The notes beneath the pieces were generated by a model that was not told where the DNA came from, searched no databases, and was given only the letters and a program-made list of their open reading frames with translations. From a virus: 46,049 nucleotides of DNA. The stretch spans positions 1 through 46,049 of the IMG/VR virus record IMGVR_UViG_3300020214_002111. The stretch is one strand, 5' to 3'. How positions within the stretch are numbered: the first letter of the stretch is position 1; each line of letters starts with the position of its first letter. Positions 1 to 7,966 of the stretch are shown here, one piece after another. The position numbers were made by a program, and so were the translations under genes.

Positions 1-160
1 GGATGAGGTATTTGATGAGCTTTTCGGATGTGTCTGTGTTGAATTGATTGCTGGGATTGCTGACACGGGCGCAATACGCGACGAGCTCCTGAGCATCTGT
101 GATGCCTTGGTTGGCAAATTGCTCTGTGGGCTGGCTGTAACTGAGTAGACTAACATTCAT
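1..160 (-). CDS. thyX: Flavin-dependent thymidylate synthase ThyX, N-terminal part (cut by window edge)
   Basis: About 53 codons are visible, starting at the ATG at 158-160 and running off the left edge. The translation contains ELVAYCARVSNPSNQ followed by TSEKLIKYLI, the typical N-terminal signature of phage ThyX proteins. ThyX makes dTMP from dUMP using methylene-tetrahydrofolate, FAD and NADPH, and phages carry it to supply DNA precursors. The start codon overlaps the desaturase stop codon as ATGA, so the two are probably translationally coupled; a second in-frame-looking ATG at 154-156 is out of frame. The catalytic core and the RHR motif lie outside the window and cannot be checked. Recognition is by motif memory from about 50 residues. 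Confidence 0.85.
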   Translation of the reverse strand, partial: MNVSLLSYSQPTEQFANQGITDAQELVAYCARVSNPSNQFNTDTSEKLIKYLI

Positions 161-1053
161 TTAATTTCGCTTTCTTGTTGTCGTTTTAGTATAGCAGCTT
201 TTCGCTGTGTCCACAAGCGATTAATTTCATCTTTGGTAGCAAAAGGCATCACCAAAATCATGCACGGATCAAATTCATGTGGTCGTCCGCTTACTGTAGC
301 ACCAAAGTCAAAACTGCTGGGCTGTCGATGATGGTTGTTGTGCCAACCACTGCCCCAATGAAAATAGCCAATCCACCAGACATTGGTGCTAGCATCTCGA
401 TTGTCAAAGTTTTTATAACCGGCAGCGGGCACATGCCCAAAGGTGTTAACTAGTCCATCGGCATGTAAACTCATTAGTGCGCTTATCACAAAGAACCAAA
501 CAGTAAATGTTAATCCAAAAACAAGATAGCTAATTGCTAATGTACCATAGAGGATTTTATTGTAATTTTCATGTATAAAAGTAATATGAAAATCCCTTAG
601 GAGATCTACAGCATAACGAAAATTTACACTGTTTTGATCAATACCAAATTGCCAACCCATGTAGCTGTGCAGCCAACCATTCTCAACAGGTGTGTGAATA
701 TCTTTACCTGGCTGATCACTGACCCTGTGGTGATGCCCACGATGTAGTGCAGCCCACCATAAAGGACTGCCTTCACCTACCATAACAGCGGCCCATAGCA
801 AAAATGGTTCAAAAAATTTACGAGGCGTCCATGACTTGTGGCTTAGCCAACGGTGTAAAGTTAGATTGTTACCTATGCCATCCAGTAGTATCCATCCGCA
901 AAGTGCCCATACTGGGTACCACCAACTCCAATTTTGAGTTGCGTATACAATTGCAAGAATTGCAGCCACATGATAAGGAAACCAGATAGCAATAACATAA
1001 GGAACTTGCTTAGTCTTTTGATACAGTTCTTTTTGTTTGATTATCCAATTCAT
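157..1053 (-). CDS. Fatty acid desaturase (acyl-CoA/acyl-lipid delta-9 type)
   Basis: This 298-residue membrane protein has the three histidine boxes of the membrane desaturase family: HRWLSH at residues 67-72, HRGHHH at 104-109 and HNNHH at 238-242. Two hydrophobic regions (about 20-60 and 165-195) surround them, as in delta-9 desaturases. Such enzymes put a double bond into acyl chains using a di-iron centre and outside electron donors. All eight core histidines appear present, so it should be active. Length is normal for bacterial and cyanophage desaturases. It overlaps the small upstream gene by about 44 bases and the thyX start by 4 bases, so it belongs to the long minus-strand run. A plausible role, by inference, is changing host membrane fluidity during infection. 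Confidence 0.9.
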   Translation of the reverse strand: MNWIIKQKELYQKTKQVPYVIAIWFPYHVAAILAIVYATQNWSWWYPVWALCGWILLDGIGNNLTLHRWLSHKSWTPRKFFEPFLLWAAVMVGEGSPLWWAALHRGHHHRVSDQPGKDIHTPVENGWLHSYMGWQFGIDQNSVNFRYAVDLLRDFHITFIHENYNKILYGTLAISYLVFGLTFTVWFFVISALMSLHADGLVNTFGHVPAAGYKNFDNRDASTNVWWIGYFHWGSGWHNNHHRQPSSFDFGATVSGRPHEFDPCMILVMPFATKDEINRLWTQRKAAILKRQQESEIK

Positions 1054-1210
1054 TATTTTCTTGTCTATTGTTAGAATTGCTATTTAACAGGTCTACAAGT
1101 ACAGGTATTACTTCTGGGCAAGTTGCAGCGCAGCTCAGGCCAAACCGTGTCCAAAAGTCCTTGGCAAACATTAGTAGTCGGAGATAAGGACCGTGCGTGT
1201 CATCACTCAT
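1010..1210 (-). CDS. Small hypothetical protein
   Basis: This 66-residue frame is not recognised. It is kept as a probable gene because its ATG (1208-1210) overlaps the stop of the gene before it as ATGA, the junction used throughout this run, and because it fills the space between two supported genes. The middle is fairly hydrophobic (LSCAATCPEVIPVLVDLL), while the tail is Asn/Gln/Lys-rich and overlaps the desaturase start by about 44 bases. That overlap is longer than others here, so the desaturase or this frame may start or end differently in practice. No function is suggested. Confidence 0.5.
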   Translation of the reverse strand: MSDDTHGPYLRLLMFAKDFWTRFGLSCAATCPEVIPVLVDLLNSNSNNRQENNELDNQTKRTVSKD

Positions 1211-1839
1211 GGCGTTCTAGTTGCAATACCGCCCTGAGAAGGCGGCTCTGTGTTAGGGCGTCGTAAAATATATCTTCTAAGGTTCATGTCATATGAATAC
1301 AAATTTTGTCCCATAACATTATGAATAAATCTATATGGGCTTCTTTGTTTGGCTGGTACAGTGCATTGAACAAAAGTATAATATTTCTCTCTAAATGGCA
1401 ACATAATTTTACTGTAGGCTGCTTCTCTTGAGCTTGGATATGACACAAAAAATTCATTGATTCCAATAGACTCGTGAAAATCTGCCAATTTTTTGACCAT
1501 TTCTCTAAAAGAAGTAATGAATCCAAATCCTTGTTTTCGACTCAAAACCCATGATATTGACCAAATTGGCAAGATATAATACCTAGTAACTCCAACAGCC
1601 ATAACATAATCTCCATGCTCGTCGACTAGCGCAAATGCTTGTCTGATATTATGACCAATAAACGAATCAGATAGTGTAAAGGCGCCGTAAAATTTTCTCT
1701 GCTTGCCAGCATTGTCAGTTTGACTGAAAAATCTAAATTCTGGATATTTGTCATTTGCTGCATCTTGATAGACTACGGTTGCAAATTCCATAAGTTTATC
1801 CAGGTCGTTGAATTTGAGGTCAATTAGGCGATATGACAT
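1207..1839 (-). CDS. Hypothetical protein, possibly acyltransferase-like
   Basis: This 210-residue soluble protein is not firmly recognised. Its layout has a central strand pair (ALVDEHGDYVMAVGVTRYYILPIW), a helix (SFREMVKKLADFHESIGINEFFVSYP) and an aromatic C-terminal part. It loosely resembles N-acyltransferase (GNAT) folds and the proteins encoded two genes upstream, but the acetyl-CoA loop is not clear. Its start overlaps the PP-loop gene end by 16 bases and its stop overlaps the next start as ATGA. It therefore belongs to the same transcription unit as the PP-loop ATPase and the oxygenase, and a role in the same modification pathway is an inference from context only. Confidence 0.65.
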   Translation of the reverse strand: MSYRLIDLKFNDLDKLMEFATVVYQDAANDKYPEFRFFSQTDNAGKQRKFYGAFTLSDSFIGHNIRQAFALVDEHGDYVMAVGVTRYYILPIWSISWVLSRKQGFGFITSFREMVKKLADFHESIGINEFFVSYPSSREAAYSKIMLPFREKYYTFVQCTVPAKQRSPYRFIHNVMGQNLYSYDMNLRRYILRRPNTEPPSQGGIATRTP

Positions 1840-2771
1840 AAAGTTTTTCTACCATTAAATAAATTATCTTTAAGACTTAGAGCATCGGCGCAATAAATCC
1901 TAGGTGTAAATTCACAGATTTTAATAGAAGCATTGTAATCAACTAGATCCCATAAATGTTTATAATTTTCAATACCAAACCATTTTGGTCGGCGACGAAA
2001 CTTATAACCTAAATGTCCATATATTTCCATTTTACTTGATGTCCATCCTAGTTTTCCGGGTATCCTATCATGAATTAGTTCATGTACTATTGGCAATTGT
2101 AAAAATGCCAACATTGATTCTGGATTATAAGTATAATAATTATTTAAAGCCGGTATGCCGGTGAGGTCATTGAATCTGCGCCAACATCCATCTTGATCTT
2201 CTCTCTTATCAAATACCCATTGATGATTAGCCTGGCCAGTGCTCCAGTTAATAGAAGTAATTTTTGTCAATGACATTTCATCAATAGTAATCATTGGATA
2301 AGCAAATTTTTCTGCTACTTCTAGCAACATTTGCTGATAAAGAGTGTGTGCTTGATATTTTTTACCAACTTCATAACAACGATCAGAATAAACAAAATTT
2401 TCTAGGTCAAAGTTAATAATACTGTATGGAATGTTCATACCGTTGAGCATCTCCATCATTGGACCAATATCATGCATGTTGCCGTCATTGTGAAACTTTA
2501 CTGTTGCAATCTTTGGTGTTATTCCGGCTGCTAAAAAACTACGCAGTGCCATTTCACAGTCTAATCCGCCACTCATAAAAAGTGTCAGATCTGGATATTG
2601 CTTATACAATGCTCTAGCAGTTCTAATTAATTCGGCTTGTAGGCTCATTGGGCTACGGGTGCAGTTTCCAATTTCCATTGTAGTGGTATCAAATTCATGC
2701 GTTCTCCAGATCTGTTTAGGATCTTGGTTATAGTAATATATCAGATGGTTGTTTTCTGTATTTGTTATCAT
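1824..2771 (-). CDS. PP-loop ATP-pyrophosphatase domain protein (asparagine synthase-like)
   Basis: This 315-residue protein carries FMSGGLDCEMAL, with the PP-loop SGGLDC at residues 67-72. The motif matches the SGGxDS loop that binds ATP in N-type ATP pyrophosphatases (asparagine synthase C-domain, NAD synthase, QueC, GuaA), except that Cys replaces the usual Ser. Strands and helices after it (IATVKFH, IPYSIINFDLENF) fit the HUP-type fold. Family members adenylate a carboxyl or carbonyl group and then transfer an amine or similar group. There is no N-terminal glutaminase domain, so ammonia or another small nucleophile would be used. ATGA overlap with the GNAT-like gene upstream and the oxygenase nearby suggest a shared small-molecule or glycan modification pathway. 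The exact substrate is unknown. Confidence 0.75.
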   Translation of the reverse strand: MITNTENNHLIYYYNQDPKQIWRTHEFDTTTMEIGNCTRSPMSLQAELIRTARALYKQYPDLTLFMSGGLDCEMALRSFLAAGITPKIATVKFHNDGNMHDIGPMMEMLNGMNIPYSIINFDLENFVYSDRCYEVGKKYQAHTLYQQMLLEVAEKFAYPMITIDEMSLTKITSINWSTGQANHQWVFDKREDQDGCWRRFNDLTGIPALNNYYTYNPESMLAFLQLPIVHELIHDRIPGKLGWTSSKMEIYGHLGYKFRRRPKWFGIENYKHLWDLVDYNASIKICEFTPRIYCADALSLKDNLFNGRKTLCHIA

Positions 2772-3412
2772 ATGCTTACATAAGGACTTGTACGAACAAC
2801 ACCATACTTGTTGTCAATTTCTAAAACTATTTCAAATAGGTTATCAATATAATCATTAGATACAGGTTTAATAACTGCCCATTGCGGTGTGTTAAATAAT
2901 CGTATCATTCTAGGAAACACAACACAATTGTCCCACCAATTACTCCACACATGCCCAAGTGGTCTACCCAGACCATTGCTAATTTTGACAATAGTGTTGT
3001 ATATCCATTTATTGTAATTGTTAAACGATAGCAGCATGCCTTTCTTGCTTTGCTGACTACACCATTCGAGGTTGGCAGTCAACAAATGCTTGCTTACCTC
3101 ATTGTTTGATCTGTATTCTTTAAGCAACCAGCATCGATTACCACCAGATCCTAACTCAACATGCAAAGTACTATGTTCTACGCAACTGACTCCAACTATT
3201 TGATCACTGTCGTACAAAAATGCAATATGTCCTTGACCTTGAAACCAGCGCAGTTTTTTTTGGGCAATATACATTAGTCCAGCTGGGGCGTCGTGCCCCA
3301 TATTAGGCAAGGCTGGGGCATCATCTGTGGCTATACGATCAAAGAAAACTTGGTAATCTTTTAAAAATGGATTAATATTGTCAGAATATGCTAGTTCAAC
3401 ATGCAGGCTCAT
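2768..3412 (-). CDS. GNAT-like N-acyltransferase
   Basis: This 214-residue protein has the order of elements expected of a GNAT fold. A strand pair (GHIAFLYDSDQIVGVSCVE) is followed by a basic WLLKEYRSNNEVSKHLLTAN stretch in the place of the acyl-CoA pyrophosphate loop and its helix (about residues 95-115), and then LEWCSQQSKKGMLLSFN. GNAT enzymes move acyl groups from acyl-CoA to amines or hydroxyls. The match is structural rather than a strong motif, so the call is tentative. It starts 14 bases after the oxygenase stop and its stop overlaps the PP-loop gene start as ATGA. Context suggests a partner enzyme in the modification island. Confidence 0.55.
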   Translation of the reverse strand: MSLHVELAYSDNINPFLKDYQVFFDRIATDDAPALPNMGHDAPAGLMYIAQKKLRWFQGQGHIAFLYDSDQIVGVSCVEHSTLHVELGSGGNRCWLLKEYRSNNEVSKHLLTANLEWCSQQSKKGMLLSFNNYNKWIYNTIVKISNGLGRPLGHVWSNWWDNCVVFPRMIRLFNTPQWAVIKPVSNDYIDNLFEIVLEIDNKYGVVRTSPYVSI

Positions 3413-3426
3413 CCTGTATGTATCAG

Positions 3427-3945
3427 TTATTCTTCATTGGTGTTTACCAAGCACATTACTAGATGTATACGATCAATTAAACTACCATTCATTGCAGAAT
3501 GTTCTTTAGTTGTATCTACCCACCATACACTGCCATCAGCAGGCAAGTGTCTGAGCACAGGCGGATTTGTAAAAATAAATCTAGCTTGCTTATGTGTAAC
3601 TATAGGAATATGCACCCGAGGATTCATGTCTGTATGAATACTGTAGCAGGTTCTAGAATACATTGTCATTAATCTAGTCCTGTATACCTTAAAAGGAAAA
3701 CTGTTCAAAAAGCTTTCCCACCAAGTGCCCTTTAATTGAGGATGAATCTTATCCCATTGGGATTCATCCTCACCGTCGTGTTTGCCAGTACTAGACTGCC
3801 AGTTTGTATCGCCATTGGTTTGCAAAGATATTTGATGCTGATAACGATTGACTGTGTTATCCCATAATATCTTATGTGTTTCTTCTTTAAGCTTTTCTAT
3901 ATCAATTTTAAAGTCGTAACATTTGAACCTTGAATCAAATATCAT
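3427..3945 (-). CDS. 2-oxoglutarate/Fe(II) oxygenase, aspartyl/asparaginyl hydroxylase-like
   Basis: This 172-residue protein carries HTDMNPRVHIPIVTH with the metal pair H104-x-D106, then H149 (EHSAMN) and R159 (DRIHLVM). These positions fit the facial triad and the 2-oxoglutarate-binding arginine of the Asp/Asn beta-hydroxylase family. Such enzymes hydroxylate amino acids, peptides or small molecules. The start chosen is the ATG at 3943-3945, which overlaps the stop of the preceding methyltransferase-like gene as ATGA and has TAGGT eight bases upstream. A longer reading from 3975 would add ten residues inside the previous gene and is less likely. Similar oxygenases are common in T4-like aquatic phages, where substrates are mostly unknown. 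Confidence 0.75.
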   Translation of the reverse strand: MIFDSRFKCYDFKIDIEKLKEETHKILWDNTVNRYQHQISLQTNGDTNWQSSTGKHDGEDESQWDKIHPQLKGTWWESFLNSFPFKVYRTRLMTMYSRTCYSIHTDMNPRVHIPIVTHKQARFIFTNPPVLRHLPADGSVWWVDTTKEHSAMNGSLIDRIHLVMCLVNTNEE

Positions 3946-5183
3946 ATTATACCTATAACCATAAAGCGCAGACACTTGTTTAGTAACAATTCACCGCTCC
4001 ATAGTATAGTATTTAACCCAGACGACTTAACAAATTCTTCAAGGCTGTGATGACAGTTTACATGATCAGGTGCATCAAACATGTTGTTTCCCTGTAACAC
4101 AACCGGCGTTCCTTTAGGCAAGCTTTTAATCCATTTTTCATGATCTTTAAAGTGCTCAACAATAGTGTCAATCACTATAAGATTTTTATGTTGCGTAAAA
4201 TTATATTTCTTAATATCCTTATCAACCCCTTGGTAATTAAAAGCAACGGTACCATCAAGCAGTTTGCTGGCTGCTGCATGAACTGTTTTATCAAAATCAA
4301 CATTGATCAGCACTGGTGTGTGTACCAATTTGTAAAATTCAAAGTTAGTCAAGGTCATTAACCACGGAAGTATACCAACCCAGCCACCAACAAGTAGAAC
4401 TGTCTGAGGTTCTAAGATATTTTTTATCTTGGACTTAGAATTTATACCTAATTTATGCATTTTTTCTAGGAGCCAAAGTTTACTTTGGATTTGATCTCTA
4501 CTCAGTGCATCTTTCCAATTTACATCAGGATTCTCACCAATCACACCACACAAGGTGCTAATACTACTATCATAATAAAGATAATATTTCGTTACTTCTT
4601 TGACAAAACAGTCCATAGATTCGTCATGCAAACAATTTAATATAGTATCACCAAAGAAAATTTTTAATAAGTCTACTAGCTTGGTTAAATCAGCTGATGA
4701 TTCATTGATTTTGTCAAATACATAGGGGATTATTGACAATGGTTCGGGGTGTAGGGTAGAATTTAACTTTATCCAATCATACAACTCCCAGAATACACCT
4801 TGCTGTATATCACCGCTTTTAAATTTAGGCGTTAACCATGAAGGAATAGGAGAAAGCATTACTTCTTTTCCGTTGGTCCAGTCCATTGGCAAGCGAAGAT
4901 GACGCTGAAATAAACTGTGTACTGTTTGGTCAATATGATTAGATTTATCGTAGCTTAAAAATGTCACTGGATCTGGTTTCCTACGGCAATAGTTTATCAA
5001 CGGCCATAGATCAATATAGTGTTCTCTTCCTACTTGCACTACCAATTCGCATAGGTCGGTGTCAGATCCTGTCTCAAACCATCTATGTAACATGTGCAGG
5101 CTGCGACGATGACCAATTGCTTCATCGAGAAATATCAACACAGAGTTTTGCAGTTCTCTAAGCTTATTCATTGAACCAACCAT
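3942..5183 (-). CDS. SAM-dependent methyltransferase-like protein with an N-terminal extension
   Basis: This 413-residue protein has a C-terminal Rossmann-type half. It contains a glycine-rich TVLLVGGWVGILPW at residues 261-274 (motif I position), an acidic strand end LINVDFD at 292-298, VIDTIVEHF at 337-345 and GTPVVLQGNNMF after it. This order fits class I SAM-dependent methyltransferases. The first 250 residues are not recognised, apart from DPVTFLSYDK (71-80), which resembles the N-terminal motif of the neighbouring glycosyltransferase-like proteins. The start may be the ATG at 5183 or the ATG at 5171; both overlap the upstream gene end and neither has a strong ribosome site. It sits between the glycosyltransferase-like genes and the oxygenase, so sugar or glycan methylation is a reasonable guess. 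Confidence 0.6.
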   Translation of the reverse strand: MVGSMNKLRELQNSVLIFLDEAIGHRRSLHMLHRWFETGSDTDLCELVVQVGREHYIDLWPLINYCRRKPDPVTFLSYDKSNHIDQTVHSLFQRHLRLPMDWTNGKEVMLSPIPSWLTPKFKSGDIQQGVFWELYDWIKLNSTLHPEPLSIIPYVFDKINESSADLTKLVDLLKIFFGDTILNCLHDESMDCFVKEVTKYYLYYDSSISTLCGVIGENPDVNWKDALSRDQIQSKLWLLEKMHKLGINSKSKIKNILEPQTVLLVGGWVGILPWLMTLTNFEFYKLVHTPVLINVDFDKTVHAAASKLLDGTVAFNYQGVDKDIKKYNFTQHKNLIVIDTIVEHFKDHEKWIKSLPKGTPVVLQGNNMFDAPDHVNCHHSLEEFVKSSGLNTILWSGELLLNKCLRFMVIGII

Positions 5184-6135
5184 AAAATTTTAAATTTGTC
5201 TGAGCTTTTACATCTTTATCGGTGAGTTCTTTATTAGCATGAAATTGCATTCTTTTTACAATAGCACTATGTTCCGCAGAAAATTCAGGTAGTGTAAATC
5301 CTAGACCAGCACTGAGTGGTTTGCTTAATTCTAAATTGGCTTTGACCGGATCAAGTTTACTATGGTTTTTAAAGAAATCTTCAAACCACTCATAGTCTCT
5401 GATATGAATTGGATCCCAGTCATCGTATTGCAGCAACTTAACTGCCAGACGAGCGCCGTAGATTGTCCATGCTCCATTGTCTACATCAGCACCAACTGTC
5501 ATCCATGTCAAAAGTCGCTGAAAATTGGCGCCGTGAATTCTAGCAGTCCACTGGTCAAATGGCACCACATTGCCTTGATCCATACTGAGCTTTACGCCTT
5601 CTCTAAAACCAACGCGAAATGCTTGATAAGCACTAGCATTAGTAAAGGTGGTTGACCAGCAACCTGATAAAGTTTTGTATTGTGTGCCATCCCAGCAAAA
5701 ATCCACAGCATCTCTTTTATTGTCTGCTGCTTCGTGGCTACGCATGGTTTCTAAATGTTGTCGATTCCATAGCTTGATACCACCATTGCCATACACCAGG
5801 CCATTGGTATGTTGGTATCCATTCCATGAATAGCTGATGGGCAATTCAATATTGGCATGTAAGTGCAAATTAAAAAAGTTCAAGTCAACTAGATTGTCAG
5901 CATCCACAGTAATAACATGACTGGCATTGGAGAAAGCAGCGGCAGCGGCTTTGTGTGCTGCATCAAATCCTTTGACTTTATGTACTCTTTGAAGAAGATT
6001 GCCTGGACGATTTTTTCTTAGATGATCCCAGTGTTGGTCAGCATTGGGTTCGTCGTAGCTTAAAAATGCCACTGGAAACTGTCCAAGAATATGACTTTCT
6101 TTTTTTATCGACTTGGCAAAATTAAACAGTGACAT
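5164..6135 (-). CDS. Glycosyltransferase-like protein, copy 1 of 3
   Basis: This 323-residue protein belongs to a three-member family encoded side by side. It has an N-terminal VAFLSYDEPNADQHW, a DxD-type metal/sugar-nucleotide motif in VITVDADN (DAD at about 78-80), then TNGLVYGNGGIKLW and a conserved AYQAFRVGFREGVKLS segment. These fit a GT-A-type fold. The start chosen is the ATG at 6133-6135; a reading from a TTG at 6144 would add three residues. The start overlaps the end of copy 2 by 14 bases. It is most like copy 3 (shared IYGAR and RDYEW/RDFEW segments). Donor and acceptor are unknown; glycosylation of virion proteins, DNA or host surface are all possible. Confidence 0.7.
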   Translation of the reverse strand: MSLFNFAKSIKKESHILGQFPVAFLSYDEPNADQHWDHLRKNRPGNLLQRVHKVKGFDAAHKAAAAAFSNASHVITVDADNLVDLNFFNLHLHANIELPISYSWNGYQHTNGLVYGNGGIKLWNRQHLETMRSHEAADNKRDAVDFCWDGTQYKTLSGCWSTTFTNASAYQAFRVGFREGVKLSMDQGNVVPFDQWTARIHGANFQRLLTWMTVGADVDNGAWTIYGARLAVKLLQYDDWDPIHIRDYEWFEDFFKNHSKLDPVKANLELSKPLSAGLGFTLPEFSAEHSAIVKRMQFHANKELTDKDVKAQTNLKFYGWFNE

Positions 6136-6991
6136 GAGTCTCAAATTCCTTTTTTAACCACGACCAATCATTGATCAGTTCTAATCCTGGTGAATCGCCA
6201 TAAGCTAATCCAAACTTTGTTCCAGTTTGTGCGCCTAAAACTGCATATTTTCCGTTTTTATTGTTCCATCCTTCAGTACACCAAATCAAGTTCCGCTGAG
6301 CTATTTCATTTATTTCTGACCAGAAATGGTATATTTCTTTTTGTACTTTGTATTGTTCAGTGATAACTATAGATTTGCTGCGACGATAATTGTTTTTTTG
6401 TACATCATCCCAATCTTGTGTTGATACATAACTTGAAAGTTCTTCAAGTTCGCTTTGTTCTTGCTGGCGAATCTTTTTAATTCTGTTTTTGATTACGACT
6501 AAAGATGACAGCTTGGCACATTCTCTAAATGCACCTATCCAAGCACTTTGTGGTGTAACATTGAATCTTGTTTCGCAACTAATGATATCTCTAGTAACCA
6601 ATGGTGCCATGGAAGTAGTGACATCGATGTTCCAGGATTTGCTTTCTAAAAATGGAGCCCGATGGAAAACTTTTACAGCACCATAACCGTAGGTCAGACC
6701 GTTAACTGGATTTATGCTTGGCCAGACATGTACACACTTGGATTCTGGTACTCCAAATTGCTGAATTTCATCATTGGGTTCCCAGGAAAAATCAAAGTTA
6801 TCTAGTATCCAGGCGTCGGCATCAACTACCCAAAAGTTATCTGTGGTGCTGCGTTCCGCGCAAGTGCGGTGAACATTGTAAATACCAACCACATTGTCAA
6901 TACGGCAAGCATGAGGCACAAATTCCTGTAGCCGTGCAAAATTTTCATCAGCACCTTCTTCTTGCATACTAATGAAAAACACATCTAACAA
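6122..6991 (-). CDS. Glycosyltransferase-like protein, copy 2 of 3 (divergent)
   Basis: This 289-residue protein shares the family plan: VFFISMQEEGADENF at the N-terminus, a DAD motif at residues 57-59 (FWVVDADAW), PVNGLTYGYGAVKVF and TPQSAWIGAFRECAKLS. It lacks the IYGAR segment of copies 1 and 3 and carries a charged helical insert at about 165-215 (rich in Lys, Arg, Gln and Glu). The start is TTG at 6989-6991, three bases after the previous stop and preceded by GGAG at six-base spacing, so a non-ATG start is well supported. The gene probably arose by duplication of a neighbour and then diverged. Function as for copy 1. Confidence 0.65.
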   Translation of the reverse strand: MLDVFFISMQEEGADENFARLQEFVPHACRIDNVVGIYNVHRTCAERSTTDNFWVVDADAWILDNFDFSWEPNDEIQQFGVPESKCVHVWPSINPVNGLTYGYGAVKVFHRAPFLESKSWNIDVTTSMAPLVTRDIISCETRFNVTPQSAWIGAFRECAKLSSLVVIKNRIKKIRQQEQSELEELSSYVSTQDWDDVQKNNYRRSKSIVITEQYKVQKEIYHFWSEINEIAQRNLIWCTEGWNNKNGKYAVLGAQTGTKFGLAYGDSPGLELINDWSWLKKEFETHVTV

Positions 6992-6994
6992 AGT

Positions 6995-7966
6995 TTACTC
7001 CAAAATAAACTGTTCAACATCACTCTCTTTGACTGTGGGACCAAGTCTATGAGGATTAAAGTAGCTGGCTTTAAAAAAACGACTTCCCGTTTCATCTAAA
7101 TCAGCAACGTCAAGTCTAAGATCTTGGCGCATTACTCTACCAAGCTTGGAAGTTTCAGCTATGAGCCTAGTTTTGTTCCAGGAGTACTTACTGACAGGAC
7201 AAGTAATTTCGTCACCAGCAAACTGTGGCATGATATCTTCTCTCCAATATTGATTGTGCCATTCAAAGTCGCGCACCAATGTATAATCCCAGTCTCTGCG
7301 AATATTGGTCAAATAACAGCCTAACCTTGCACCATACATAGCCCACAGCCCGTTTGGTACATCTTGCCCGACACTCATCCATACTAACAATCTACGATGA
7401 TTTTTAAAATTATTCTTTTCGGCAATTTGCCTCCAATCCATTGGACGGCCATCGTGTAATGCCAGCTTTACACCTTCTCTAAACCCAGCACGATATGCCT
7501 GATAAGGAGTGGCATTATTGTAAACATCACTATAGATATTGTTTAATTGGTGATAGTGTATGTCCCAGCAAAAGTCCACAGCACCTGGACCGTTGTCTAC
7601 TGCTTCGTGTGTACGCATCTGTTCAACTACTTTTTTGGGCCAAAGTTTGACACCACCATTGCCATATACCAATCCGTTGATGATGTTTTTACCTGACCAC
7701 GACAGCACATCGCTGCGATCAAACTTGTGTAAATCTAGTTCAAGTTCAAAGAAATCTGGACGAACCTTGTTATCTGCATCAATGGTAATAAAGCGTTCAG
7801 TTTCTGCCAGGCGAGCGGCGGCTTTATGGCAAGCATCGCTACCATATACTCCATGACTTCTCTTTGCCCAAGGACATTTTTCTAGCAAATCTGCATAGTT
7901 TTCATCCGCATTGGGTTCGTCATAGCTGATAAAAACCACATCAAATTCACTGATTGGTGTTTTCAT
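6995..7966 (-). CDS. Glycosyltransferase-like protein, copy 3 of 3
   Basis: This 323-residue protein begins with DVVFISYDEPNADENY and has a DAD motif at residues 63-65 (FITIDADNKV), then INGLVYGNGGVKLW, TPYQAYRAGFREGVKLA, MYGARLGCYL and LVRDFEWHN. It aligns along most of its length with copy 1, including spacing of the motifs. It overlaps the upstream gene stop as ATGA (7963-7966). Family 2-like GT-A proteins with this plan occur in T4-like aquatic phages. The acceptor is not known. Its position as first of the triplet, behind two unknown proteins and a further GT-A gene, supports a dedicated glycan assembly cluster. Confidence 0.7.
   Translation of the reverse strand: MKTPISEFDVVFISYDEPNADENYADLLEKCPWAKRSHGVYGSDACHKAAARLAETERFITIDADNKVRPDFFELELDLHKFDRSDVLSWSGKNIINGLVYGNGGVKLWPKKVVEQMRTHEAVDNGPGAVDFCWDIHYHQLNNIYSDVYNNATPYQAYRAGFREGVKLALHDGRPMDWRQIAEKNNFKNHRRLLVWMSVGQDVPNGLWAMYGARLGCYLTNIRRDWDYTLVRDFEWHNQYWREDIMPQFAGDEITCPVSKYSWNKTRLIAETSKLGRVMRQDLRLDVADLDETGSRFFKASYFNPHRLGPTVKESDVEQFILE

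Noticed and set aside
3945-3975. Longer N-terminus for the oxygenase
   Set aside because: The ATG at 3943-3945 gives the ATGA junction typical of this run, while the longer form lies inside the previous gene.
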